Assembly (NCBI GenBank): GCA_964636385.1
Contig: CAZWSC010000004.1
Span: 1-64,000 of the forward strand
Length of the DNA: 64,000 bases
Source of the DNA: CAZWSC01 sp964636385
GTDB taxonomy: Bacteria; Eisenbacteria; RBG-16-71-46; CAIMUX01
Direction of reading: 5' to 3'
A program made the position numbers and the translations under genes. The notes under the pieces were generated by a model. It saw nothing but the letters and a program-made list of their open reading frames with translations, had not been told where the DNA came from and did not search any database. Shown here piece by piece: positions 16,539 through 25,443 of the stretch (its first letter is position 1; the number at the start of each line of letters is the position of its first letter).

Positions 16539-17048
16539 CTAGAACGGGGCGAAGTTCTGATCCGACCAGAACTTCGTCTTCAGATCGTCTTCCAGCCACT
16601 GGAGCCACTTCAGGTGGCCGCGCTCCCAGGAGACGAGCCACTCGAAGACCTTCTTCCCCTCGGGATCCTCGGTCATGTCGGCGGCCTTCTGGTAGAAGGC
16701 GATCGCCCTGGTCTCGAGGCCCACCCCGATCGATACCACCGACAGCTCCATGTTCCCGAACTCCAGCGACTTCCTCCAGGCCTCATCCGCTACCAGTCCG
16801 GCGAAGCCGTCATCCGGGTCCACCTGGGGCGGGGGAAGCCACTTGCTGTCGTTCACCAGGCTCTGAAACTGCTGCCTCAGCATTGCGTTGTGCTCGGACT
16901 CCTCGCGGGCGAGCATCTCGAACATCTTCTTCGCCTCGGGATCCTTCGTGCGTTCCGCAGCACTGCGGTACAGCTCGAGTCCCTGCATTTCGGCCAGTAT
17001 TGCGGTCTTGATCGCATCCAGGGCTGTCCTGGCCTGCATGTCGCTCAT
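16539..17048 (-). CDS. rubrerythrin/ferritin-like diiron protein
   Basis: 169 aa, four-helix ferritin-like fold. Iron ligands are visible as Glu plus two E-x-x-H pairs: LAEMQGLELYR, then REESEHNAML, then LETRAIAFYQ, then SWERGHLKWL. It lacks the C-terminal rubredoxin of classical rubrerythrin. Such proteins reduce peroxide or store iron and protect anaerobes from oxygen. The ATG at 17048 follows AGGAGG at good spacing. It is 87 bases downstream of dnaB, with a GC hairpin between, so cotranscription is uncertain. Confidence 0.85.
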   Translation of the reverse strand: MSDMQARTALDAIKTAILAEMQGLELYRSAAERTKDPEAKKMFEMLAREESEHNAMLRQQFQSLVNDSKWLPPPQVDPDDGFAGLVADEAWRKSLEFGNMELSVVSIGVGLETRAIAFYQKAADMTEDPEGKKVFEWLVSWERGHLKWLQWLEDDLKTKFWSDQNFAPF

Positions 17049-17135
17049 GGTCTACCTCCTGCCCGATCTCGGGCCGATTGTGGTCAAGAACCAGTCACCA
17101 TGCCCCGCCGGGAGAGGGGCAGTCAAGAGCCCTGT

Positions 17136-18524
17136 CTAGAACGGCTCCTCAATGTCTTCGGCAAGGTTGCTGAACCGGGCGAGTTCGCTCAGGAAGGCCA
17201 GCTTCGCGTTGCCGGTGGGGCCGTTGCGGTGCTTGCCCACGATCACCTCCGCCTTGCCGCGTGCCTCCTCCTTGTTGGGCCTGTAGAACTCCTCCCGGAA
17301 GATGAAGATCACGAGGTCCGCGTCCTGTTCGATCGCCCCCGACTCGCGGAGGTCCGACAGCATCGGGCGCTTGTCCTCCCGCTGCTCCACCGCGCGCGAG
17401 AGCTGGGAGAGGGCCAGGATCGGCACCTCCAGCTCCTTGGCGAGCGACTTGAGCGAGCGGGAGATCTGCGAGATCTCCTGCTGCCTGCTCTCCACCGACC
17501 CGAATCCCCTGGCCAGCTGCAGGTAGTCGACTATCAGAAGGCCGAGCCCGTGCTCGTTCTTGAGGCGGCGGGCTTTTGCGCGCATCTCCATCACGCTTAT
17601 CGCAGGCGTGTCATCGATGAAGATCGGTGCCTGCGAAAGGGCGCCTGCCGCATCGGTCAGCACCGACCACTCCTCGGGGCGCAGATAGCCGGTGCGCAGG
17701 CGATGCATTGCGATGCCGGCCTGTGACGCCAGGAGGCGCATCACCAGCTGCTCCCTGCTCATCTCCAGGGAGAAGACCCCGACCGGGATCCTCTCACCCA
17801 CCGCGGCGAGTTCGGCGATGTTCAACGCCAGCGAAGTCTTCCCCATGGATGGACGCCCGGCCACCACGATGAGGTCCGACTTCTGGAATCCCGCCGTGAG
17901 CTTGTCCAGGTCGATGAACCCGCTCGGCACGCCCGTGACCGGCTTCTTGTGGTCGTAGATCTCCTGGATAACCTCGACCGCGTCCGGGAGAAGGCTCTTG
18001 ATTCCCATGAAGCCCTTCTTCAGACGGGGGTCGTTGATCGAGAAGATCATCTCCTCGGCACGGTCTATGAGATCGCCCGAGGACTCCGCCGCCTCGTACC
18101 CGCGCTGCACTATCTCGGTGGAGACTTCGATGAGCCTTCTCAGCGTCGACTTCTCCAGAACCAGGTTGGCGTGGTACTCCACGTTGGCGGCGGTCGGGAC
18201 TATCGAGTCGTCGAGGAGCTGCGCGAGGTAGGCTGCTCCACCGACTGCTTCGAGGTGCCCGCGCCTGCGAAGCTCCTCTGTGACGGTGATGAGATCGGCC
18301 GACTCGTTGCGGTCGTACAAAGCGACCATGGAGGCGAACACCTTGCGGTGTGCGTCGCGGTAGAATGCGTCCGCTTCCAGGATCTCCGCCGCCCTGCCGA
18401 TCGCCTGCTTCTCAAGGAGCATCGCACCGAGCACCGACATCTCGGCGTCTATCGCCTGGGGCGGCACGCGGCCTCCGGCGGGGACGCTCCCCGATACTGG
18501 CCGCTCTCTCTCCACTCTGGCCAT
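17136..18524 (-). CDS. dnaB: replicative DNA helicase DnaB
   Basis: 462 aa, normal length. The N-terminal primase-interacting domain starts PPQAIDAEMSVLGAMLLE. The RecA-like motor has Walker A AGRPSMGKTSLALN and Walker B GLLIVDYLQLARG, then LALSQLSRAVEQR and a C-terminal IFREEFY. No intein or insertion was seen. It unwinds DNA at the replication fork as a hexamer. The ATG at 18524 has GAGAGGAAGAGG just upstream. It follows the uracil-DNA glycosylase gene by 50 bases on the same strand, as part of the housekeeping run; the usual ribosomal protein bL9 gene is not next to it. Confidence 0.97.
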   Translation of the reverse strand: MARVERERPVSGSVPAGGRVPPQAIDAEMSVLGAMLLEKQAIGRAAEILEADAFYRDAHRKVFASMVALYDRNESADLITVTEELRRRGHLEAVGGAAYLAQLLDDSIVPTAANVEYHANLVLEKSTLRRLIEVSTEIVQRGYEAAESSGDLIDRAEEMIFSINDPRLKKGFMGIKSLLPDAVEVIQEIYDHKKPVTGVPSGFIDLDKLTAGFQKSDLIVVAGRPSMGKTSLALNIAELAAVGERIPVGVFSLEMSREQLVMRLLASQAGIAMHRLRTGYLRPEEWSVLTDAAGALSQAPIFIDDTPAISVMEMRAKARRLKNEHGLGLLIVDYLQLARGFGSVESRQQEISQISRSLKSLAKELEVPILALSQLSRAVEQREDKRPMLSDLRESGAIEQDADLVIFIFREEFYRPNKEEARGKAEVIVGKHRNGPTGNAKLAFLSELARFSNLAEDIEEPF

Positions 18525-18574
18525 CCTCTTCCTCTCTCATTGTCGGCCGGGCAGTCAGGCACAGCCCCACAGGC

Positions 18575-19402
18575 CTAATCCACTCCACCGTCCAGTATCC
18601 GCCTCACCTTCTGCACATCCTCCCACACCGGGGCCTTGAAGGATGGGTTTCGCAGAAGCGCCGCCGGATGATATGTCGGCACGATCCGGTATCCGTCCCT
18701 CTCGAAAACCCGGCCGCGCAGCCTGCCGATCGGCTCCGAGCTCTGCAGCAGGACCTGGGATGCCACGAGGCCAAGTGTGCAGACAACCCGCGGCCTCAGC
18801 AGCTCGAGCTGTCTGTCCAGGTACTTCCTGCACGAGACGACCTCCTCCGGCGCGGGATTGCGATTGCCCGGCGGACGGCACTTCAGGATGTTGGCTATGT
18901 AGACCTGATCCCTTGTGAGGCCGATGGCGGCGATGATCTTCGTCAGCAGCTGTCCGGCCCTTCCGACGAACGGGATCCCCTGCGCGTCTTCGTCCGCTCC
19001 CGGCGCCTCGCCGACGAAGACAAGCGGAGTTTCCGCTCCTCCAGCGCCGAAGACGACCTGCTTACGGGAGGCGCAGAGGCCACAGTCGCTGCAACCCGCG
19101 ACCTCGGAGGCCAGCTTGTCAAGCTTCCTCTTCCAGTCGGCCGGACGCCCCTCCGCGACCGGGGCAGGCCCCCAGGCGGGAGTCTTTCTGCTCCGGCCCG
19201 GCGTTGTCGCTGTGCCGGGCGCCGTCGTGGCAGCCGGTCGGCGCTGGTCACCGGCCGAAATGTCGCGGGCCAGATCCCGGAGCGCGCCTGCGAGGTCCCG
19301 GTCGTACCACCAGGCGATTCCGCGCCGCCGGTCCTCCGCCGCCAGCATGCGTATCTCGCGCAGCGCCTCTTCCAGGCGTCGGGTGTCGCTCAGATCAGGC
19401 AC
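18575..19402 (-). CDS. uracil-DNA glycosylase, family 4/5 (Fe-S type)
   Basis: 275 aa. Conserved blocks are CSDCGLC (Fe-S cysteines), VGEAPGADEDAQGIPFVGRA (active-site motif 1), YIANILKCRPPGNRNP with further cysteines, and VPTYHPAALLRNP (motif 2 His). Removes uracil from DNA ahead of base-excision repair. I placed the start at a GTG (19402) that overlaps the coaBC stop by 8 bases; the open frame upstream is a shadow of coaBC. The first ~90 residues are a Pro/Thr-rich N-terminal extension often found in these enzymes. Cotranscribed with coaBC. Confidence 0.9.
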   Translation of the reverse strand: MPDLSDTRRLEEALREIRMLAAEDRRRGIAWWYDRDLAGALRDLARDISAGDQRRPAATTAPGTATTPGRSRKTPAWGPAPVAEGRPADWKRKLDKLASEVAGCSDCGLCASRKQVVFGAGGAETPLVFVGEAPGADEDAQGIPFVGRAGQLLTKIIAAIGLTRDQVYIANILKCRPPGNRNPAPEEVVSCRKYLDRQLELLRPRVVCTLGLVASQVLLQSSEPIGRLRGRVFERDGYRIVPTYHPAALLRNPSFKAPVWEDVQKVRRILDGGVD

Positions 19403-20717
19403 CTGTCTTCCTTCCGGCCTTCCTCCGGGGAGCCTTTGCGGCAGCCCGGGTCTTCGGAGTGGTCTCAACTGCCTGCTTCGTTTCCAGGATGCGGGCGGCA
19501 AGGCCGAGTATCTCGAGGGCGACATCATACTTGCTCATCAGGGGAAGCCTCGCCTCCATTCCGTCCGCCTGCAGGAGTGTGACCTCGTTGGTGTCGCCGC
19601 CGAACTCCGATCCGCTGCGCAGCGGGTTGTTCCAGACGACGAGGTCGCACCCCTTGGCTGCGAGCTTGCGGTGACCCCGCTGCAGGTCGTCCGAAGTCTC
19701 CAGGGCGAACCCCACCGTGACCTTTCCTGCCCGCTCCCCGCTGAGGGAGGCAAGGATGTCGGTGGTCGTGGAGAGCTGAAGACTCAGATCCTTCCGCCCG
19801 CTCTCGAGCTTCCCGCGCAGGACCCTTCGAGGCCTGTAGTCCGACACGGCAGCCGCCATGACCAGTATCTCGTGGCTCCCGTGCAGCCGCTTCGCCTCCC
19901 GCGCCATCTCCTCCGCAGAGTATGCGCGCACAATATCGACCCCGTAGGGCAGCCGGCAGGATACTGCGCCGGCCAGGAGTGTCACCCCGTACCCGAGATC
20001 ACGTGCCGCCTGCGCCACGGCAGCGCCCATCTTCCCCGACGAGCGGTTCGAAATGTACCGGACGGGGTCGATCGCCTCCTCTGTCCTCCCGGCAGTGACG
20101 AGAACCCTCGGACCACGGGCGGCCCCGGCCAGCAGCTTCAGGGCCGCATCCGCGATCTCCTTCGGATCGGCCATTCTGCCGGTACCCATTTCTCCACATG
20201 CCAGGTCGCCCGTGCCCGGCTGTACGAACAGGTAGCCGCGCTTCGCGAGTATGCGGACATTCTCCTGCACCGCCGCGTTTTCCCACATCCGGGTGTTCAT
20301 GGCCGGTGCGAACAGGACAGGGACGGAGGAGGCCATGATGGCGGTGGAGAGTGCGTCGTCGGCGATTCCGTGCGCCACCTTTCCCAGGATGTTGCCGGTG
20401 GCAGGGGCGACGATGATGAGGCTGGATTCCCTGCTGGCGCTGATATGGCCGATCTTGCGGCGGCCGATGCCCTCTTCTCCGGAGGACTGTCCCCAGGAGG
20501 AGGAGGACCCGCCCGGAGCATGCTCGAACATATCGGTCGTAACCGGGCGTTCGGACAGGGTGCCGAGGGTTGTCGGGGTGATGAACTCCGCCCCTGCGCG
20601 CGTGAGGATGACCTGGATATCAACTCCCGACTTTCGCAGAAGCCGGATCAGTTCGGCGGCCTTGTAGGCGGCTATGGATCCGGTGATTCCCAGAACAACG
20701 CTGCGTTCATCTGTCAT
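19395..20717 (-). CDS. coaBC: bifunctional phosphopantothenoylcysteine decarboxylase/ligase
   Basis: 440 aa. The N-terminal CoaC flavoprotein domain has GITGSIAAYKAAELIRLL, the substrate motif PAMNTRMW and the catalytic cysteine in LACGEMGTGR. The C-terminal CoaB ligase domain has TAGRTEEAIDPVRYISNRSS and SGRKDLSLQLSTTTDIL. Makes 4'-phosphopantetheine for coenzyme A. A Ser/Gly-rich insertion (about 58-80, APGGSSSSWGQSSGEEG) is unusual in the CoaC part. The C-terminus is Lys/Arg/Ala-rich. The ATG at 20717 follows AGGAG by 7 bases. The gene order yicC-gmk-coaBC is classical, but the rpoZ gene often found between gmk and coaBC is absent (only about 106 bases separate them). Confidence 0.96.
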   Translation of the reverse strand: MTDERSVVLGITGSIAAYKAAELIRLLRKSGVDIQVILTRAGAEFITPTTLGTLSERPVTTDMFEHAPGGSSSSWGQSSGEEGIGRRKIGHISASRESSLIIVAPATGNILGKVAHGIADDALSTAIMASSVPVLFAPAMNTRMWENAAVQENVRILAKRGYLFVQPGTGDLACGEMGTGRMADPKEIADAALKLLAGAARGPRVLVTAGRTEEAIDPVRYISNRSSGKMGAAVAQAARDLGYGVTLLAGAVSCRLPYGVDIVRAYSAEEMAREAKRLHGSHEILVMAAAVSDYRPRRVLRGKLESGRKDLSLQLSTTTDILASLSGERAGKVTVGFALETSDDLQRGHRKLAAKGCDLVVWNNPLRSGSEFGGDTNEVTLLQADGMEARLPLMSKYDVALEILGLAARILETKQAVETTPKTRAAAKAPRRKAGRKTGA

Positions 20718-20823
20718 GTGCGGACTCCTGTTGATGCCGGATCAGCCGCCGACCGTCGGCCGTTCGACACGTCGGGGACTCGTCACCCTGTCGGCCGGCA
20801 GGATCGAAGAGCATCAGCCGGCA

Positions 20824-21429
20824 TCATACCGGAAATCGTCGCGATACCCGGGCCCGTTCGGCCAACACTATCGCTGCGAGCTCTTGGCCTGCCTGTTCAA
20901 GCTTGTCATTGACAATGACATAGTCGTACTGCGACAGGACGGAAATCTCCTTCTGCATGTTCTCCAGTCGCAGGCGGATCGCATCATCCGAGTCGGTCCC
21001 GCGGGCCTGAAGCCGCCGGCTGAGCGTCTCGATGTCCGGAGGAAGGATGAAGACCAGAACACCCTGGGGATAGCACTGCCTTAACTGCAGACCGCCCTGG
21101 ACGTCGATGTTAAGAACTACGCTCAGGCCGTCCTGCAACTGCCGGTCCAACCAGTCCCGCGGAGTCCCATAGAGGTGGTCGTGGACCAGGGCCCACTCAG
21201 CCATCTTTCCGGAGTCGCGGTCAGCGAGGAACCGCTCCTCAGTGAGGAAGAAGTAGTCAACTCCGTCGACTTCCCTGCCCCGCCTTGGTCTGGTAGTGGC
21301 AGAGATCGAACGCACTGTTCCCGGCACCCTGCGCAGGAGCAGGTCGCACAGGACCGTCTTGCCCGCCCCCGATGGGCCGGAGACAACCAGGGGGAAGGCT
21401 GCGCGGTCAAGGCTGGGTATCGGGTTCAT
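20824..21429 (-). CDS. gmk: guanylate kinase
   Basis: 201 aa, normal length. The P-loop is SGPSGAGKTVLCDLL; GMP-binding residues occur in SISATTRPRRGREVDGVDYFF, and the lid region is GTPRDWLDRQL. Phosphorylates GMP to GDP in the cytoplasm. The ATG at 21429 has AGGAGG about 8 bases upstream. It lies downstream of yicC and upstream of coaBC, a widespread gene order. Confidence 0.97.
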   Translation of the reverse strand: MNPIPSLDRAAFPLVVSGPSGAGKTVLCDLLLRRVPGTVRSISATTRPRRGREVDGVDYFFLTEERFLADRDSGKMAEWALVHDHLYGTPRDWLDRQLQDGLSVVLNIDVQGGLQLRQCYPQGVLVFILPPDIETLSRRLQARGTDSDDAIRLRLENMQKEISVLSQYDYVIVNDKLEQAGQELAAIVLAERARVSRRFPV

Positions 21430-21517
21430 CTACTCTGCCTCCTGCCGCCGCGGACGCGTTGAGCCCGACCAGCTGCAGACAGGGCCGGCGGGGCAGGGTG
21501 CGCGCTGCCGGGATGGC

Positions 21518-22396
21518 CTACTCGAAGTTCTGTACCTGTTCGCGGATTCTCTCGATCTCTTCCTTGAGGGATATCACGTCTCCCGACACCTCGATGTCCT
21601 GCATCTTGGCGCCGATCGTGTTCGCCTCGCGGTTCATCTCCTGGAGAAGGAAGTTGAGCTTTCGGCCGGCCGGTTCCGGCGCGGCGATCAGCTCCCGGAA
21701 CATGCCCAGATGCGAGCGGAGGCGCACGCACTCCTCGGTGCAGTCCGTACGGTCCGCGAAGAGGACGATCTCGGTCTCCAGCCGGCTGCGGTTGTACTCA
21801 AGGTCGTTGCCGGCATCGGCCAGCCGGTTCTCGATCCGCTCACGCAGCGCGGTCACGACCGACGGGATCCGTGTCTCGATCCGCGACAGGGCTGTGGCCA
21901 TCATGTCGATGCGGCCAAGAAGATCCCGGCCGACCGTCTCCCCCTCGCGGGTCTTCATCGCCAGGATGTCGCCTACCGCCTGCTCCAGAGCCGGCTGAAG
22001 CATTGCCCAGCCCTTCTCCTCCTCCAGCTCCTGGCGCTCCCAGACCAGGATGTCCGGCAGATTGATCAGGTGACCAACGTCCAGTTCACCGTTCAGGCCG
22101 TAGGTCTCCCTGAGATCGCGGAGAACCTCGACGTACCGGTCCGCCGCCTGCCGGTTCAGCACCAGCCTGCCTCCGGGGCCTTCGTCATTCTCCAGGCTGA
22201 TTGTGACGTTGACCTTCCCCCTCGAGAGGCTCTGGTGCACCCTGTCGCGCACCCTTGCCTCCAGCGAGGACAGGCTCCTGGGCAGCCGCACGGATATCTC
22301 GCTGAATCTGTGGTTGACCGAGCGGATCTCGACCTGGAGCGTGCCCTGCCCCGTGGTCGCCTCTCCCCGGCCCAGTCCTGTCATACTCAACAGCAT
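21518..22396 (-). CDS. yicC: YicC-family endoribonuclease
   Basis: 292 aa. N-terminal MTGLGRGEATTGQG and SVNHRFSEISVRLPRSL are the YicC-N signature. The C-terminal DUF1732 block is GRKLNFLLQEMNREANTIGA followed by KMQDIEVSGDVISLKEEIER. Members of the family cleave RNA, including small RNAs, in the cytoplasm. I use the ATG at 22396, which has AAGGAG 8 bases upstream, rather than the frame opening nine codons earlier. First gene of the yicC-gmk-coaBC-udg-dnaB run. Confidence 0.92.
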   Translation of the reverse strand: MLLSMTGLGRGEATTGQGTLQVEIRSVNHRFSEISVRLPRSLSSLEARVRDRVHQSLSRGKVNVTISLENDEGPGGRLVLNRQAADRYVEVLRDLRETYGLNGELDVGHLINLPDILVWERQELEEEKGWAMLQPALEQAVGDILAMKTREGETVGRDLLGRIDMMATALSRIETRIPSVVTALRERIENRLADAGNDLEYNRSRLETEIVLFADRTDCTEECVRLRSHLGMFRELIAAPEPAGRKLNFLLQEMNREANTIGAKMQDIEVSGDVISLKEEIERIREQVQNFE

Positions 22397-22472
22397 TCGC
22401 ACATCTCCTTGGGTGAGGTCCAACGGTACAACGGCCCCGGCTTCCGGTCAACGCGGCCGGACAGGTCCGTAT

Positions 22473-23672
22473 TCAGCGCGGTCCGGCGCATCCCTTCCCG
22501 CAGCCGGCGGGCCAGGCGCCCATGTCGGGGCAGCCGAGCGTATCTCCCAGGCAGGGCGAATCGGGCTGGAGGCGGAAGTCCCTGCTGCCCGGGTCGCAGA
22601 AGAGTGGGTCTTCAGAGATGTTGCCGTGTTCTTCCGCCTGGTCTTCGATGCATCCGTCCCAGTCCCCGCCCGCATTCCCGAAGATGTTGGAGCAGCGCAC
22701 AACAGCGCTGCCTCCGTCGCAGACTACCGCACCCAGGCTGTCGCCCGAGACCAGGCCGAAGGCTATGATCACCCTTTCGACGACCGGACGCGAATCCCCC
22801 TCCGTGAAGAGTGCGCTCCCCAGTTCAGCCTCGTCTCCCACCAGTGTCGAGGTTCGAAGTGAACAGGATGAGGATGACAGGTGTATTGCGCCTCCGCTGC
22901 CCAGTGCCAGGTTGGATGCGAAGGTGCATCCCTCAACAAGGGAGGTGGATTCTTCCCTGCAGAGGATTGCCCCTCCGTCGCCGGAAGCCCGGTTGTCAAG
23001 GAAACTGCAGTCGATGAACCGGGGCCTGGAACCGGTGGTGAGAAATGCTCCCCCTCCCTCGAAGGCAGTGTTGCCGGTGATGGTGCACCTGATGAAGTGG
23101 GGGGAACTCCCCTCGCAGTGGACGCCGCCGCCGCTCCTGGTCGCAGTGTTGTCCATGATGACGCAGTCGGTGAACACAGGGGATGATCGGTAGCAGAGAA
23201 TCCCGCCGCCCCCCTGAACGGCGCCGTCGGCCAGGTTGTCCCTGATCACGCAGTTGTAGATCCGGGGCGAGGACTCGGCGAACCACATGCCCGCCCCTAC
23301 GGCGGCTTCTCCGCCCGTCAGGGTGAGGCCGACTATCTCAGTGGTTTCGTTTACCCCGATGATGCAGGAGATGACGCGCCCCCTGCCGCCCGCGTCTATG
23401 ACCACGCATCCGGGAAGGCCCGTTTCGCTTGTGAGGACGATTCCGTTCGGGACCATGAGGTCGTGCTCCTCGTACACACCGCAGGCCACGAATATGGTGT
23501 CTCCTGTCTGCACGTTGCGAAGGGCGTCCGAGATCGTGGGCCGGTCCCCGGGAACCCTCCACGCCCTGCCGGGCCGGAGTTCGGGGAGGCCGCCGCGTGT
23601 ACCGTGTTCGTCGCTGCATCCGGCGGCGGCGAGGGCGATGAGTGCTCCCAGTGCAAGCAGGCGGCGGATCAC
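22473..23672 (-). CDS. lipoprotein with right-handed beta-helix repeats
   Basis: 399 aa. The N-terminus (IRRLLALGALIALAAAGC) is a lipoprotein signal, with the lipid-bearing Cys about residue 18. Residues about 45-340 are parallel beta-helix coils of the kind in pectate-lyase-like and NosD-like proteins, with recurrent RIYNCVIRDN, FTDCVIMDNTA, FIRCTITGNTA and FIDCSFLDNRA, each ending in GGG(A/G/V). The GTG start at 23672 overlaps the stop of the ABC permease gene (GTGA) and has AAGGAGG upstream, so the two are translationally coupled. Cys-rich C-terminus. No catalytic residues were recognised; binding to a carbohydrate or another surface polymer is a guess. Confidence 0.78.
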   Translation of the reverse strand: MIRRLLALGALIALAAAGCSDEHGTRGGLPELRPGRAWRVPGDRPTISDALRNVQTGDTIFVACGVYEEHDLMVPNGIVLTSETGLPGCVVIDAGGRGRVISCIIGVNETTEIVGLTLTGGEAAVGAGMWFAESSPRIYNCVIRDNLADGAVQGGGGILCYRSSPVFTDCVIMDNTATRSGGGVHCEGSSPHFIRCTITGNTAFEGGGAFLTTGSRPRFIDCSFLDNRASGDGGAILCREESTSLVEGCTFASNLALGSGGAIHLSSSSCSLRTSTLVGDEAELGSALFTEGDSRPVVERVIIAFGLVSGDSLGAVVCDGGSAVVRCSNIFGNAGGDWDGCIEDQAEEHGNISEDPLFCDPGSRDFRLQPDSPCLGDTLGCPDMGAWPAGCGKGCAGPR

Positions 23673-24475
23673 TTCACCAGCCTCCTTCGCATCAGGATAA
23701 GGGCCAGCGCGGCCGCTGCAGGCGTCAGGGCCAGCAGGTACGCCAGGTTCCAGCCCCAGTGGGCGGGCATGAAGCCAAGACACGCCCCCCGCAGAAGGAA
23801 CGAGACGTGCGTGAGGGGAAGCCCCCACGCGATCTTCACGGCCCATGACGGGAGTATGTCGATGGGGAAGAAGGTCCCGCTGAAAAGGAACATCGGGAAT
23901 ATGAGTATGAACATGGCGATGTTGAACGAGTCGATCTGCGGGACGAGCGCCGTGGTGATCAGGCCGAGGGCGGAGAACAGAAGCCCGCCCAGGATCGCGA
24001 TCGGTATGACGAGAAGCGCATCCGGGAAGTGGAGGAATCCGAAGAACGAGATCATGATCAGCATCAGTGTCGAGGCCATGAGGGCCTTGGTGGTTCCCCA
24101 GAGCCACTCCCCGACTATCACATCCTCGACGAGAAGGGGCGTGGCGACGATGGCGTCAAAGGTGCGCTGGTAGTACATCCGCACGAATGACGAGTAGGTG
24201 GTCTCGAAGTAGGACCAGAACATCACGGCAACAGCCAGAACCCCCGGAACCATGAACTGCAGGTAGGGCATGCTGCGCCCGAGATAGCTGACCTCGCCCA
24301 CAAGCCGCCCGAGTCCGAATCCGAAGGCGAGGATGTACAGGACCGGTTCGAACAGCGGGGGGATGAAGTTCACGAGGATGGTGCTCCTGAAGACATCCGC
24401 ATCGCGCTGCCACACACGCAGGGCGCGGGGCGAGACATTCGCGAATGTGCGGTGCCAGGGCAGGCCTGAGTCCAT
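23669..24475 (-). CDS. ABC-2 type exporter permease
   Basis: 268 aa with six predicted membrane helices in the ABC-2 (DrrB/NodJ) arrangement. Seen are FIPPLFEPVLYILAFGFGLG near the N-terminus, a central SFVRMYYQRTFDAIVATPL coupling region, and a late FLFSGTFFPIDILPSWAVK loop typical of the family. The ATG at 24475 has GAGGAGAG upstream. It lies 12 bases after the ATPase gene and overlaps the beta-helix lipoprotein gene, so the three form one operon. Substrate unknown; polysaccharide or lipid-linked export are possibilities. Confidence 0.88.
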   Translation of the reverse strand: MDSGLPWHRTFANVSPRALRVWQRDADVFRSTILVNFIPPLFEPVLYILAFGFGLGRLVGEVSYLGRSMPYLQFMVPGVLAVAVMFWSYFETTYSSFVRMYYQRTFDAIVATPLLVEDVIVGEWLWGTTKALMASTLMLIMISFFGFLHFPDALLVIPIAILGGLLFSALGLITTALVPQIDSFNIAMFILIFPMFLFSGTFFPIDILPSWAVKIAWGLPLTHVSFLLRGACLGFMPAHWGWNLAYLLALTPAAAALALILMRRRLVK

Positions 24476-24487
24476 CGGCTCTCCTCT

Positions 24488-25411
24488 CTACTCCTTGAGT
24501 GTCCGCCCGGCCCGGTGGAGGAAGACATCCTCCAGCGTGGCATGGCGGATCAGCCTCTCCTGGTCCGGGAAGCGCTCTCCGATCGCAGCAGCCGCCCCGT
24601 CGACGCCGCTGTCGTACAGGAAGAGCCTGTCGTCGACCTCCTCGAATCGCCAGCCGCCGGCCTGAACGAACTCCCGGACCCCGGGGCCCGGCCTGCGCAT
24701 CTCCACGACCTCGCGGCCGACCTCGTCGGCTATGAGCCTGTCGGGATTGCCCTGCAGCAGGATCTTCCCCTCGTCCATCAGGAACACCCTGTCGCAGAGC
24801 TGTGCGGCCTCCTCCATGTAGTGAGTCGTCAGGAGGACCGTGACCCCTTCCTTCTCCCTCAGCGCACGCACCCGCTGCCAGATCAGATGCCGCGCCTGCG
24901 GATCCAGCCCTGTCGTCGGTTCGTCCAGCACGAGGATGCGGGGGCGGTTGAGCAGCGCTCGGGCCAGCATCAGCCTGCGCTTCATGCCGCCCGATATCTC
25001 GCGGATCCTGGAGTCCTCCTTATCCGTCAGCTGCATCATCGCCAGGAGCTCCTTCGCCCGCGCCTTCGCCTCACGGCCCGGTATGTCGAAGTAGCGGGAG
25101 TAGACCAGCAGATTCCGCAGCACGCTGAAGTCCGGATCGAGGTTGTCCTCCTGCGGGCAGATCCCCATGATCCCCTTCACATCCCTGGGGCGGTGGGTCA
25201 CGTCCATGCCGAAGACCGTGATGCTCCCCTCCGTGATGGGGGTGAAGCAGGTGAGCATGCGCACGGTCGTCGTCTTGCCCGCGCCGTTGGGGCCCAGGAA
25301 GCCCACGCACTCACCGGACTCGACCCGGAAGTCGATCCTGTCAACGGCTGTGAAAGCTCCATACCTCTTGCCCAGGCCGCGCGCCTCCATGGGGATTGTG
25401 TCCGGATTCAT
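24488..25411 (-). CDS. ABC transporter ATP-binding protein (NodI/DrrA type)
   Basis: 307 aa. Walker A GPNGAGKTTTVRML, Q-loop GICPQEDNLDPD, signature ISGGMKRRLMLARALL, Walker B ILVLDEPTTGLDP and H-loop LLTTHYMEEA. The ~80 residues after the ATPase core are the C-terminal extension of NodI/DrrA proteins. Energises the adjacent permease. The first Met of good sequence is at 25411; upstream in-frame sequence lacks domain similarity. No clear Shine-Dalgarno site, so the Met seven codons later is also possible. Head of the exporter operon, 32 bases after the subtilase gene. Confidence 0.92.
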   Translation of the reverse strand: MNPDTIPMEARGLGKRYGAFTAVDRIDFRVESGECVGFLGPNGAGKTTTVRMLTCFTPITEGSITVFGMDVTHRPRDVKGIMGICPQEDNLDPDFSVLRNLLVYSRYFDIPGREAKARAKELLAMMQLTDKEDSRIREISGGMKRRLMLARALLNRPRILVLDEPTTGLDPQARHLIWQRVRALREKEGVTVLLTTHYMEEAAQLCDRVFLMDEGKILLQGNPDRLIADEVGREVVEMRRPGPGVREFVQAGGWRFEEVDDRLFLYDSGVDGAAAAIGERFPDQERLIRHATLEDVFLHRAGRTLKE

Positions 25412-25443
25412 GGGGGGATAATGCCGCGGCGGGGGCGTTGAAG

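Noticed and set aside
15012..17726. 904-codon open frame on the plus strand
   Set aside because: Antisense shadow of tnaA, the rubrerythrin-like gene and dnaB. No domain similarity, low-complexity Arg/Pro/Gly composition, and all three sense proteins are unmistakable.
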